A DNA stretch of 64,000 nucleotides, taken from Panaeolus papilionaceus. Its lineage: Eukaryota; Basidiomycota; Agaricomycetes; Agaricales. A program made the translations under genes and the position numbers. The notes under the pieces were generated by a model. That model was not told where the DNA came from, made no database searches, and worked only from the letters and a program-made list of their open reading frames with translations. The DNA is taken from positions 62,001-126,000 of the forward strand of contig JADNRZ010000003.1 of NCBI GenBank assembly GCA_015501605.1. Reading direction: 5' to 3'. Shown here piece by piece: positions 1 to 10,593 of this stretch. Numbering within the stretch: position 1 is the first letter of the stretch; each line of letters opens with the position of its first letter.

Positions 1-251
1 AGACAATCGTAATTCTCAGGCGTGATCAGAGAATCCAAGGAGCTACTTTCACAAACATACATACATTGCAAACTAGTGGGAGAGGAGGTAGACACGACTA
101 TAGGCATATGGGTGGTACAAAAACATCAACCAAGGAGGGTATCACAAAAGAGCGACAATATTTCAAGAAATCCCAGCGATACAGAAAAATCCAGGGCAGC
201 ATCCAACACTCCCAAGACCGCTTCAAATTTTTCATGCTACACCCCAACTCA
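1..251. other. window edge, 3' flank of first GH79 gene
   Basis: This stretch lies downstream of the minus-strand GH79 stop codon. Short open frames exist on both strands but none has splice support or a recognisable motif. I see only the 3' untranslated region and flank. Confidence 0.4.
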
Positions 252-2685
252 TTAAACCATAACGACTCCCCATCCAGCCACAACCGCAAAACCAAGCACC
301 ACAGCCGCCCCTTCAGCACTCTTCCACATCCTCTCCCTCGCCTCCCTCGCCGCACTAATACTCCCCTCACTCGTACTCGACAGCCCCTCCCTGCTCACCC
401 AATGCCCATTCGAAGTAGCTAACACACTCGGATCAATCGAAGCCGTATTATGCACCCTCGTCTTCGCCGTCGTCGCAAAGGTCTCGGACGGCGCCGCAGC
501 CGTCTCTGTCAAATCCGCGAAAAACACCAACGCAGCAGCAGGCGCCGGTACGCGTATCTCACAAACCGTCGACCCGCTCCCGTCTGTCGCAGGCGCACAT
601 GGGGCGTTTTGGATATCCTCCCTACCCATGAGACGTCCGTCTGATTGGAAGTTGAGGCCAAATGTCTGGCCTGCCCATGTTATGTTGCCCTTTTGACTTA
701 CAGAGGCAGCAGAGAGGTATTTGACTTTGACTTGCGAAGGAGTAGGGCCACCTGCTGGGATTGTGAGGCCTATGGTGAGATCGCTGGCGCCGCTGTTGTC
801 TGAGACGAAGTTGATGAGGAGAGCGCGAGAGAGTTGACCGTGTTCGTAGATTGCGTATGCAGGTGAGAATATGCTGTTCCCGTTTGCTTGTACGTCGAGG
901 ACTTGAGTTGTGTTGGTGCCACCGAGAGCTTCAGCCATGACGAGAGCGGAATAGTAAATGGGACCGATGGTCCATTGACGGAAAGTACTCTGATTTGTGG
1001 GAGGAGCTATGAAGAAACGCGAATGAGCTTTGAATCGAGGATGCACATAACGCGGTACTCACGCGTAAAAGGATTGTAAAAGACGTTTTGTCCACCAATA
1101 TGGAACAATGCTCCGGAAAAGTTCGAATAAGCCATTTGCATCCCGTAGTCCAATCCCCAGAGCGCAGCACCAAAACTATCAGAAACGCCAGGGAAACCAC
1201 CACACGAGGCTGTATTCGTTTCGAACATCAGGAATTCTTTGCCTTTTGTTTGAGCCAAAGCCGTCGAAGCAAGATACGGGGTAATGACAGACTGCCCGGC
1301 AGTGTGATTGAGGAACGTTGGGAACATGTCTTGCGGGTTGCGTTGCGTGCCGATTCCGAACTGAGCAAAACAATTGTCGGTTGGATAACTGAGAAGAACA
1401 AAGGAGTGAATTAGTTGAGGGTTCAAGGTCACTTAATGAGCGAACCCACTGTTCGACAGCAAGAAAAGCAAGACTGTCGGTATATGTATCAATGAACCCC
1501 GTATCCCAGACCATCTCAGGCGTCCACGCGCCGGAGTTTACATTAGGTCCAATGAGGAGATTCTTCTTCGGAATATTGTCATCGGCATTCACCGCATTAA
1601 CAAGTACGCCAAATTCGCCAAAGTAGTCGTACTGGTTGTAGGTCTAAGTCCCATTTAAAGTAAAGTCAACAGGTGTGGGACTATCGTATGTGTAGAGTGG
1701 TGGCTTACTTGTGGTCTGTGGCCATGAGCAGCGTACAAATCTGGCTCATTGCCTACTTGCAATCCAATGAGGTAGTCTCCGAGGATTTGCTGACCTTTCT
1801 CAGCAATCCCCAGACGAAGGTTTTCTGTGTCGTTGAACGGAATGCCGAGGTACCACCTAACATTAACCAACGACGAAATATTACGCAGCATGTAAAGTAG
1901 CTCTGGCGTAAAGAGAAGGGGAGGAGTTTGCGTCTAGAAGAAATTATAAATCAATTAAATTAAAATAGATAAATAGGAATTCATCACTGACTGGATTAGA
2001 AGCGCCTTTGAGATCCTTCTCTAAAATTTTCCCGTCTGGTGTATTGTCAACCAACACGGCGGTTTCTTGAGTATTTCCTCCAACGCGAATATCAACTCTT
2101 CCAGACCGTGATTGTAAGTTTGCCATGAGATTCAAAAACGGAACCTGAAGGAATGAGCTAAATGATGCCAAATGACGCGTCAATACACCATGCACCACGT
2201 CAACCAGACTGAAACCAACATACGCGTTTTTGCCCACTGTAGTTTCAGAGCCATTCTATCAGCATCTAGCAGATAAATGGAAAATATATAATAAAAAATA
2301 ACAACTCACAGACTTGGTTTACCACCGACATTTCAATTGAAAATCCAAAAAATGATCCTCGGAGTGGAATCGACACGCCGGGCGGTGCAGCAGGACTAAG
2401 TTGGATCTGAAAGTTGGTAGGCATTACACTGGGACCCGGCGGGGCAGGCGCTATCAGCGTCGTCGGGTTGTACGCTGCTGCACCCGTATAGCTCGCCGCT
2501 GCACCTGAAGCAGTAATCGTCCCTGTCCCCATAGGCGTTTGGCCCAGCTGGTAATACACCGTCACAGAAGCCTGACATCGCTGAACGCTGCTCGCTAAGA
2601 CGATAAACAAGATGGTGGTGGTGGTGGTGAAAAGCAAAGCCGATATGTCGCCAAGCCCGATCCACGACCTGTATTTAGACATCAT
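252..2685 (-). CDS. glycoside hydrolase family 79 protein, beta-glucuronidase-like, GPI-type (copy A)
   Basis: This is a secreted glycosidase of the GH79 beta-glucuronidase type, expected to act on glucuronic-acid-bearing glycans at the cell surface or in the wall. The ATG at 2685 opens a hydrophobic signal/anchor followed by ASVTVYYQLG, then FFGFSIEMSVVNQ and the (beta/alpha)8 core. IDIRVGGNTQETAV-type sequence, QVGNEPDLYAAH (Glu is the expected acid/base) and KEFLMFETNT (Glu is the expected nucleophile) are all present. A beta-sandwich C-terminal domain follows (ATDGSGSTVC). The end is Ser-rich with a hydrophobic tail (GAAVVLGFAVVAGWGVVMV), as in GPI proteins. At least six short introns interrupt it. 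Copy B lies next to it in the same orientation with the same exon plan, so they arose by tandem duplication. Copy A differs most in the linker before the tail. Family call is firm; substrate is inferred. Confidence 0.9.
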
Positions 2686-3744
2686 TGATGTCGCCTAGCT
2701 TTACGGGGATATGGATGTGGTATTCAGGGTCGTATGTCTCTCGTCCTCTTCGAGTTTTGGGTGATTTGAGCGATTAAAAGGTATAGAAAATGGGTATAAA
2801 AATCAAGAAAAATCCCAAGATAAATGTTGGTCAGAGAGTAAGAGAAAAAGGGCGGGTTAACAGACAGAGAAGAAAGGAGGAGCGGGATTGACACGCCGGC
2901 TCCTTTCAAGGTTTACCACGACGCAAAGCTTATATTTAGACGTCTCTGCCTGCAGCTATTCTTAGTGCCACATTGTTTCAATGGCATCATGCGCCGCATT
3001 GTTAACCTTCGCATATATCAGAAAGATACAATATCCTGATAACCGATGGGTGTTATCCCATGTAACAAAGCGATACTGAACCAGAATCATGGTGGTGCAC
3101 CTCTTAGCCTTGCAGGTTTCATACACGTAAATTGAGAGTTCGAGCAGATGAAACAAATGGACCTCCGTAAGTTCACAAAAAGAGAAGCCAGAGAGTTCTC
3201 GAAACGCAACAGTTTCGTCCTTCGAAAGTTGCCAAGCCTGAGATGACAGACTTCCGTAGATCCACCTCGAACGGATGCTTACCGACTTGTGGTGGGTGCT
3301 TGAATCTTCAATTGACTTTAATATGTACTTAAAGGTTCATTAAGTCAGGCTGGGAAGACACGAATCACTGTATAACGAAAGCAGTCCACGCATGGAAGCT
3401 TGAGGTGGCCAAGGCACAGAATTGCCCACAAATAAAAGTTCGGCAGCATCATAGCACTGAAGCAATCGGGTCGAACGCACCAGTACTACGAAATTGAACT
3501 ACAAGTAATATACATCATCCATAATAGTCAATACTGTTCAAAACTCCACAACGAGAACACCGAATCAATACGCCGTCTTCCCAACAAGTGGCGCACCACA
3601 TTAAAAAATAACCTAAAAAGCAAAGCAAAGAAACCAGAGTATAACACAGTTCGATTCCTCTTGCGTCCGTTCATCCATCCACCCTCTTCACCCCAGCTCC
3701 AGCTCCTGACATAGGCGTGCATGGAAGTATCTCCATCATCCCAA
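2686..3744. other. intergenic between the GH79 copies
   Basis: This holds the promoter side of copy A and the 3' flank of copy B. Short frames on both strands lack splice support and recognisable motifs. I see no RNA gene or repeat here. Confidence 0.4.
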
Positions 3745-6153
3745 TTAATTCATCACCATCTCCCAACCAGCTATCATCGCAACCGCCAACCCCACCATCG
3801 CCCCAACCACTCCCACCCCCCTCCGCCCAACCCTCACACCAACCGCCGCACTCACACTCCCCGAACTCGTACTCGACAAATTCCCAAAACTAAACTGCGA
3901 TGCCCACCAATGCCCATTCGACAACGACACACTCGAAATATTCACCGACAGCGTATTATGCAACTGCGTCTTCGCCGTCGTCGCAAACGTCTCGGCAGGC
4001 GCAGCCGCACTCGACGTCAAACTCGTGAAAAACACCAGCGCAGCTGCCGGTGCAGGGACCTTGACATTACACACCGTCGAGCCGCTTCCGTCCGTCGCAG
4101 GTGCACAGGGCGCCGTTTCGACGACTTCGACACCGATAGGCCTGCCATCAGATTGGAAGATATCACCAAACGTCTGATTCCCCCACGTAAAGTTCCCCTT
4201 TTGGCTGACCGACGACGCGCTGAGGTATTTCACCTGGACTTGCGACGGCGTAGGTCCGCCAGCGGGGATCGTCAGGCCTGCTGTGATATCGCTCGCGCCT
4301 GTGGGGTCGCTGACGAAATTGATGAGCAGGACGCGTGCGAGTTGGCCTTGTTCGTAGATGGCGTATCCGGGTGTGAACTGGTTGGCGCCGTTGACTTGGA
4401 GGTCGAAGACCTGGCTCGTGTTAGTGGCACCAAGGGTTTCGTGCATGACGAGGGCAGAGTAGTAAATAGGCCCGATGGTCCATTGACGGAAGGTACTTTG
4501 GTTCGTCGGGGGTGCTGGAATATGCTACTGTGAGTACGAGTCACCGTGACCAGGTATGGCAGAACTCACGCGTGAAGGGGTTATAAAATACATTCTGCCC
4601 ACCGACGTGGAACAGCGCACCCGAGAAATTAGAATACGCCAGTTGCATCGAGTAATCCAAACCCCACAGCGCAGCGCCAAAGCTGTCCGAAAGTCCAGGG
4701 AAACCACCACAAGAACCCGTGTTCGTCTCGAACATGAGGAACTCCTTGCCTTTGGTCTGAGCCAATGCTGTCGAGTTAAGGTATGGCGCAGCAAGCTGTT
4801 GACCCGCGGCATGATTGAGGAAGCTCGGGAAGATAACCTGGGGGTCTTGGAAGGTGCCGACGCCGAATTGAGCGAAACAATTGTTGTTTGGATAGCTAAG
4901 TAATGCAAGCGGTGCAGGTCAGCATCAGTTGAACGGACGGGCTTAGGAGACCAAATGTACTCACTGCTCAACTGCAAGGGCAGCAAGGTTTGCAGAGTAC
5001 ACATCGATGAATCCAGTATCCCAAACCATCTCTGGAGTCCATGTCCCAGAGAGATTAGGTCCAATGAGTAGATTTTTCGTAGGAATATCGCCATCGGCAA
5101 TCGTGGCATTCACCAGGACGCCAAATTCGCCGAAATAGTCTTCAGGTCCGTAAGACTAGTTGTAAGTCATAAGTAATGTAACTCGAAACATTGCAACATT
5201 GACCTACCGGTTGTCGATGTTGATGGGCTGCGTATAGATCCGGTTCATTACCCACTTGGAGGCCGATCAAATAATCTCCGAGAATTTGTTGACCGACCTC
5301 GGCAATTCCTAGCCGAAGGGCAGAGGTATCGTTGAATGGAACACCCAGATGCCATCTAACGTTGACCAGAGAGGATATGCTGCGTAGCATCTTAATGAGC
5401 TCAGGGGTGAAGACAAGTGGAGGTGTTTGAGTCTGAATGTCATAGTAAGTAATCGAGCAAAAAAGAACATAGGATATACGCACAGGATTGGAAGCACCGT
5501 TGATGTCTTTTTCGAGAATTTTCCCATCTGGAGTGCTGTCTACGAGAACAGCAGTTTCTTGCGTATTTCCTCCCACACGAATGTCAATCCTGCCGGATCG
5601 CGACTGGAGGTTGGCCATGAGGTTGAGGAAAGGGACCTGGAGGAATGACCTAGAATGCCAAGAGTTTTCAGCGCCTGTTTCCAATGCGTAATTCAACTTC
5701 AACTTGAAATCACATACGAATTTTTGCCCACTGTTGACCAAGAAAAATAATGAGATATTGTTCGTTATTTATAGATACAATGAAATCCAACTCACAAACT
5801 TGATTGACAACGGACATTTCAATAGAAAACCCAAAGAACGAACCCCGTTGCTGAATAGACACACCAGCTGGAGCAGCTGGGGTGAGCGGTACTGGAAAGT
5901 TGGTTGGAACAGCACTCGGCCCAGGAGGAGTTGGTGCTACCAATGTCGTCGGGTTATACGCTGCCGCGCCTGTGTACGTCGCCGCTGCTCCAGTTCCACT
6001 GACAGTTGGCAACGGTGGTGGGTTGTTGGGCCCAAGTACAGAATAAATCGTTACTGATGCGCTGCATTGCTGGATGCTGGCTATGAAGATGATGAAGGTC
6101 AAGAAGAAAGCGTGCAGGACGCCAAGCCCCGGTCTGGAGGCCTGTTTGATCAT
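3745..6153 (-). CDS. glycoside hydrolase family 79 protein, beta-glucuronidase-like, GPI-type (copy B)
   Basis: Tandem paralogue of the upstream-numbered GH79 gene, with the same layout. The ATG at 6153 begins a signal peptide (FFLTFIIFIASIQQCSASV), then a Pro/Thr-rich stretch, FFGFSIEMSVVNQ, IDIRVGGNTQETAV and QVGNEPDLYAAH (predicted acid/base Glu). EFLMFETNTGSCGG follows (predicted nucleophile Glu), then the beta-sandwich domain and a C-terminal hydrophobic segment (VGVVGAMVGLAVAMIAG) fit for GPI attachment. The catalytic residues are intact, and the frame continues across the introns I can place (for example a tiny exon coding WAKIRM near 5720). Pairing with copy A suggests dosage or slight substrate divergence. 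The antisense 270-codon frame over its 3' end is Arg/His/Pro-rich and is not a gene. Confidence 0.9.
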
Positions 6154-6853
6154 TTTGAATTGGTGCCAAGCGTGCCAAGTGATGGTGAGCTCAGGGACGA
6201 GCGTAATTCGGCTTGGTCGTTGAAGCTGATATGGAGTTAGGGGTTTTTCAAGAAATATGAAGATTTAAAGGAGTGGTATGGTAAAATATGACGGAAGTCT
6301 TGAAATTGAAGGTGGTGACGAGGGAATGAGGTTGGTGGTGGTGAGGTTGATGGGAAGAAAGGTGGTCGTTGGCATTTGCCACGGTGGACACTGGAAGCCC
6401 GTGCCGCTGCTATTCTTAGCACTTTGTCAGTGCTACCAATTCAGCACTTGTAAGCAGGATAGCTCAATAAAAATAGAACAAGAGAAACATATTTAAGGTG
6501 TTCTTGGGTGGAATAAGGAGAGATTTGATGAAACGGTCGAAAAAGAATGCAGTCCAACAGGGTCAATGATGCGCATCCGCTTCCACAGACAGGCTACGAC
6601 AAAACCCTGGGCACCATTATCTAACCGTAATTCTTATTATCTGGAAGAACGCCTATACGAGCACGGGTCAATTGTAAGCGATATGTCACCAACACCCTCG
6701 GAGACCGCTAGAATATGACGGAGATGCTATACTTGTGATGTCAACTCAACAAATGAACATATGTACTGTGCTGCGACTTGAGGCTGTCAGTTAATCATAA
6801 CTGTGAGATCGTCGTAAACACGAGTGACGAGACAAAAGGAGGATTATCAATGT
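6154..6853. other. intergenic, promoter side of GH79 copy B
   Basis: No gene is visible. The plus strand around 6300-6370 is G-rich and its complement pyrimidine-rich, which leaves meaningless open frames. It probably contains the copy B promoter. Confidence 0.4.
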
Positions 6854-7375
6854 CTAATCTTTCCGAATACCAAGCTTGAACGAAGCTCTTCGTTGCATCC
6901 ACCGCTTCACACTCGCAAAGATTGACCGCTTGCTCGGTACAGCCACAACCTCAGGGGCCGACGGCACGAGCTTTGCCCGTCTGCTGGATGAATGAAACTG
7001 ATAAATGACTGTCGGGATGCCATACGGTAGCAGAAAAACACTCATCTCATCGATGAATCTGTTTATATTGCCTCCCAAATCCTCTCGCTGCTGCACAAGT
7101 ACGCCAACAAGTTCCTCGTTACCGTGAGTTTCTGGATGTAATACCTCCTGATCGCTCGATTCGATATGATGATGGAGACGTTCGATTCGCTCTTGAAGGG
7201 CCATTACGGTAGGTGCATAGAGAAAACTCGAAGCTTCTCCTTCGCCGTAATCTTTCACCCTTTGGAAGGCTTCATTGGGCATGTCATACAACTAGCACTA
7301 TCAAGAATCGTCAGCGCAGCCTCCAAGGTATTCTCAAACTTGAAGATTCTCGAACCAACTTCATTCTAATTTTGT
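6854..7375 (-). pseudogene. truncated 3' copy of the neighbouring P-loop GTPase gene
   Basis: This segment matches the C-terminal part of the intact GTPase gene at 7885-9316: FKFENTLEAALTILDSAS, MPNEAF(Q/P)RVKDYGEG, a helical stretch with ERLH..IES.DQ, KRSI(F/L)AS.K.WM and the identical end SFKLGIRK. Two lesions break it. The Trp of the DWNDAGS exon start is a TAG stop, and about one base is missing near 7291, where ATGGCGATG in the gene is ATGACATG here. Nothing of the G domain (P-loop, DTPGF) is present. It is therefore a partial duplicate that has decayed. An alternative is a short expressed C-terminal fragment starting inside the frame, but no promoter or ATG supports this. Confidence 0.8.
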
Positions 7376-7582
7376 GTATGAGATGGAGGCCATCCTCGAC
7401 ATCAAGTTTATTCAACCGACTCCTGGTCATACTGATCAGAGTCCAGAGAGGAGAAATGAATGATCTATGAACAAGGTACAACAAGTATGTCTACACAATA
7501 AATACTTTACATCGATGACAGTGTCCATTTGTCAATACCTAGTCAATAATATACATGTGACATCAGAAAGTGGGCAATTTAC

Positions 7583-7775
7583 TTTTTTTCGCTTTTAAAA
7601 GCGAAAAAAAGCGAAAAAAAGCGAATAAGTAGCCCTCTAGAAGCAAGCAGAAAAGCCGCGTCCGGTTTTTTAAAAAGTTGTGTAATTTTTCCCAGAGCTA
7701 AGCCAAATTTGGCTTAGATTCGCCCTGAAATCAAACGCTTTTCCGCTTTTGGACTTTCCGCAAGTCCAAAAGCGG
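7583..7775. repeat. cluster of perfect palindromes and hairpins
   Basis: Three perfect inverted repeats lie close together: a 28-base palindrome at 7583-7610 centred on TTTTAAAA, a 20-base palindrome at 7698-7717 (CTAAGCCAAATTTGGCTTAG), and a hairpin at 7743-7775 with a 14-bp stem (CCGCTTTTGGACTT) and a 5-nt loop. GCGAAAAAAA repeats follow the first. They sit exactly between the intact GTPase gene and its decayed copy. This may be a non-autonomous mobile element remnant or a fragile site, but I could not define terminal repeats or a target duplication. Confidence 0.7.
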
Positions 7776-7884
7776 CAAAAAGCCGACAAGCAAAATGCCA
7801 ACTTGCTGATGGATGTGTGAGGTTTTAATATTTCGTACGAGATAAGGAAAAGGACGCAGTCCAATTGAAAAGAACAGATTCTGC

Positions 7885-9316
7885 CTACGGCTTTCGAATA
7901 CCCAGCTTAAATGAGCTTCCTCGCTGACGATGCATCCACTGCTTCGCACTGGCTAGAATGGAGCGTTTGCGTGGTGCCACTGCACCTTGAGGTTCATCAA
8001 CATCCCTCCCATCAAACGTTGTTTGATCAACCGGGGGACTAGAAAGCGGAGAGGAAGTCGGGGTAGTAGTATAGGGTGAGAGAATGCCATTCATCTCATC
8101 ATTGAACATCGACAAGTCTCCGTTCAAATCATCTCGCTGCAGCGAAAGCAAGTTGACAAGCTCGTCATTGTCCTGTGTTTCCGGCTGAGATAAATCCTGA
8201 TCGATTGATTCTATAAGCTGGTGTAGGCGCTCAATCCGATCTTGTAGGACCTCGATAACGGGTGCATAAATCACATTCGAAGCTGCCCCTTCTCCGTAAT
8301 CTTTCACCCTTGGGAAAGCTTCATTGGGCATCGCCATACCGCTGGCATTATCGAGAATCGCCAAAGCAGACTCCAAGGTATTCTCGAATTTGAAGACTTT
8401 CGAACCAGCATCGTTCCAATCCTGGACAACATAGGTGTTAGTGAGTGATTGAGTGATTGAAACGAAGTGAGGAACGCGGCTGTCGTACATACCCCCCAAT
8501 GGTTACTCTCTAAATCATGGAATCTGTCAACATATCGCTCCTCAATCCCTTTTCCTAATTGGTCCCACATAGTAGTGCAAAGATAAAGACGAGGCGCATT
8601 CCTGGCACCCCAGAAGCTTTGAATAATGTCCAGACACTTCCTTCGACTTCCTGGCAGGCGAATATCGGTGATGGGATGGAAGTAGAGAACACGGACGTAT
8701 CCTCGATAATCACTGTTCATCGCAATATTTCCAGAATAAACAACAAATGTATGAATGTGATATGCAGACATACCCTCGTTCGCGTAGGTCGCGCAGCTTT
8801 GAAAGCACGTTCAGCTCGGATATCTTGGGATCAGCGAACCCGGGTGTATCCACGATGCGAATCTTCGAGTCCTTTGCGCTTTTCGTGACATTGATGATCT
8901 CGTAAAATGTGATGTCTTGGGTGACGCTGTCTAGTTGGTTCTTGGATATCCCTAGAGGCCCTTCTGGTGCGCCGGAGGCTAGAGCCTCAATGAACTGTTT
9001 GTGTGATCGATCATCGAAGTCAGGTTGTTCTGCACTTAGTAAGGACTTGGAGATCACTATGGAGGCACTTACTGCACTCTTCCCTGATCCGGTCGGGCCC
9101 ATCAGTCTGCGGCAGAGTGTTAGTATGAGTCACATCGGGGATGACGAACATGCAAAGGTACATCAATGTCATATCATAGTAACCAATCTCCTCCCTCGAC
9201 GATGGTTGAACAGAAACGACCCCTTTCACTGTGATGTTTTTGTAAGATATCTGTTGTTCTTCCACTTGCACTTGCTCCTGAACTTGAACTTGCTGTATTG
9301 GCTCTTCCTTCGCCAT
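7885..9316 (-). CDS. P-loop GTPase of the AIG1/septin-like fungal family
   Basis: A cytosolic nucleotide-binding protein of a family expanded in mushroom fungi; its cellular role is unknown. The ATG at 9316 is followed by a Gln/Glu/Val-rich leader and YKNITVKGVVSVQPSS. Exon 2 carries the Walker A motif GPTGSGKSA. An intron of about 70 nt (GTAAGT...AAACAG) joins it in frame to FIEALASG, giving the usual GKSxFIEALA. Then come SVTQDITFYEI (switch region), RIVDTPGFADPKIS (G3) and YLCTTMWDQL (G4 position). The C-terminal half is helical and Ser/Pro-rich and ends LGIRKP. About five exons. A decayed copy of the 3' half lies just downstream, and a single N-terminal exon of a relative lies at 21724-21829. 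Confidence 0.85.
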
Positions 9317-9858
9317 ATTACCTGAATGGGACGTCTGACTGGGAGGACGTGTGGACACTAGCAGCGACTCGAGGCCATCGAAGTGGCAACGGGGAGGTGG
9401 GGGTAGGAACCAAGATCTAAATTGGAGCGGAGACTGAACGGCCGCAGATGAATGTTCGAGGGATAGCGGTCCCAATTGTCCGCACGGAGCACGCCGAAAC
9501 ACGTATCCTTGAAACAATGACATTCGAATGACATTGGCCAGCACGGTACTGCGCAATATGATGCGTCCCTGCACAGTCACGTTATCGGAGGGAAGGCGCC
9601 CGCGGCAGACTCGGAAGCGCTGAGATGTGAATACCCTGATCTAGCCTATAGTACTACAGTTCTGTATTAATTGACGATCTATGGATGCATGCACTTGGTC
9701 ATATTTGTGCGATTGGGAACGATGAAATCGTTTCGGCGTCCCGCTGGCTACCCAAAAGGCAATATCTACCATCTCAGGATCGCGGCTGGTCTTGCTAGGC
9801 ATAAGTGTGCGCCTCTCCAAACAGACTTCAGTAGCTCATCACTTCGATAAGTTTTACC
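9317..9858. other. promoter side of the GTPase gene
   Basis: No supported gene. Open frames here are extensions of the GTPase frame upstream of its ATG or short plus-strand frames. The region separates the divergent GTPase gene and the Hce2-like relic. Confidence 0.4.
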
Positions 9859-10389
9859 ACGGTCAAGTTCACTCACGTCTTCCTCATCGCTGCTTCTCTA
9901 CTTACAGTTCCCAACGCCTCTCCCGTGAGCATCGACCCTCCGGAAACGCGCCCTCCAAGTGCACCGGCAGAAGGGCCATTGCGGTCTCTCCAGTTTTATC
10001 AACCAAACCAGTGGAGCGCCTCCTAGAGTCGACGATATCGTCGAATTGTGTAGAGTATTTCTGAGTTGGTGAGTGAGTGAAATTCGAACGTTCCTTCATT
10101 CGTTGCAGGCTGGCATCACTAACTCACTATCGTCCCACAGACTACACCTGCGTTCGGGGCCCATCGCCAGCTCGTTCAGCACGGAACCTGCGCTTTTGGC
10201 GTTAAATCTCTCAGTTCCCCCGTTTTTGCATTCCAGGCGGGCAAAACAGTTATAATGGACCTCATGGAGGTTTCATCATCCCAACAACGACATGGTACGA
10301 ATCGCGGTTTACTGAATCCATTTAATGCCGATCAATGTGTCCCCCTTCAAGCACATCCCGAGTCCGTGAACATTCAAGTTAATAATTGA
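9859..10389 (+). pseudogene. Hce2/Ecp2-like small secreted protein, probably decayed
   Basis: A signal-peptide-like stretch is encoded from 9862 (VKFTHVFLIAASLLTVPNAS). Where an ATG would be expected (9859-9861) the codon is ACG, and a stop lies a few codons upstream. A separate open stretch at 10141-10389 has the look of the Hce2 domain core: RQLVQHGTCAFGV, a Phe/Gly pair, IMDL, a Cys after GLLNPFNADQ, then an ending like ESVNIQVNN. Between them, VDDIVELC (10028-10051) could be the middle part, but the frames of the three blocks do not join through normal splice sites. The family is known from secreted effector and necrosis-inducing proteins of fungi. Family identity rests on motif resemblance only. 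The locus looks like a relic; an unusual exon structure is the alternative. Confidence 0.45.
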
Positions 10390-10593
10390 CGCCTTGCGTT
10401 TTCCATACCCCCCTCAGATAACCACATGGGACGGCTTCCTTGTGTCGGAGATATGGATGCCCTTTTCGAGCGTTTCAGAAACAGACAAAAGGTCACAACT
10501 CGTTCGTATCTCCCGTTATTATAGAGTAAACGCGATTTGATTCTGCCTTATTGACAATAATTTTTGGTGTTCATTGAGGGTTGGGATATTTAC

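Noticed and set aside
3721..4533. 270-codon plus-strand frame
   Set aside because: It is antisense to GH79 copy B, His/Arg/Pro-rich, and without splice structure. Codon bias of the real gene leaves this frame open.
7560..7800. CRISPR-like repeats
   Set aside because: The repeats are palindromes of different sequence with no regular spacers, in a eukaryotic genome.
8909..9325. 138-codon plus-strand frame over the GTPase
   Set aside because: It is antisense to the P-loop and DTPGF exons, which are clearly coding.
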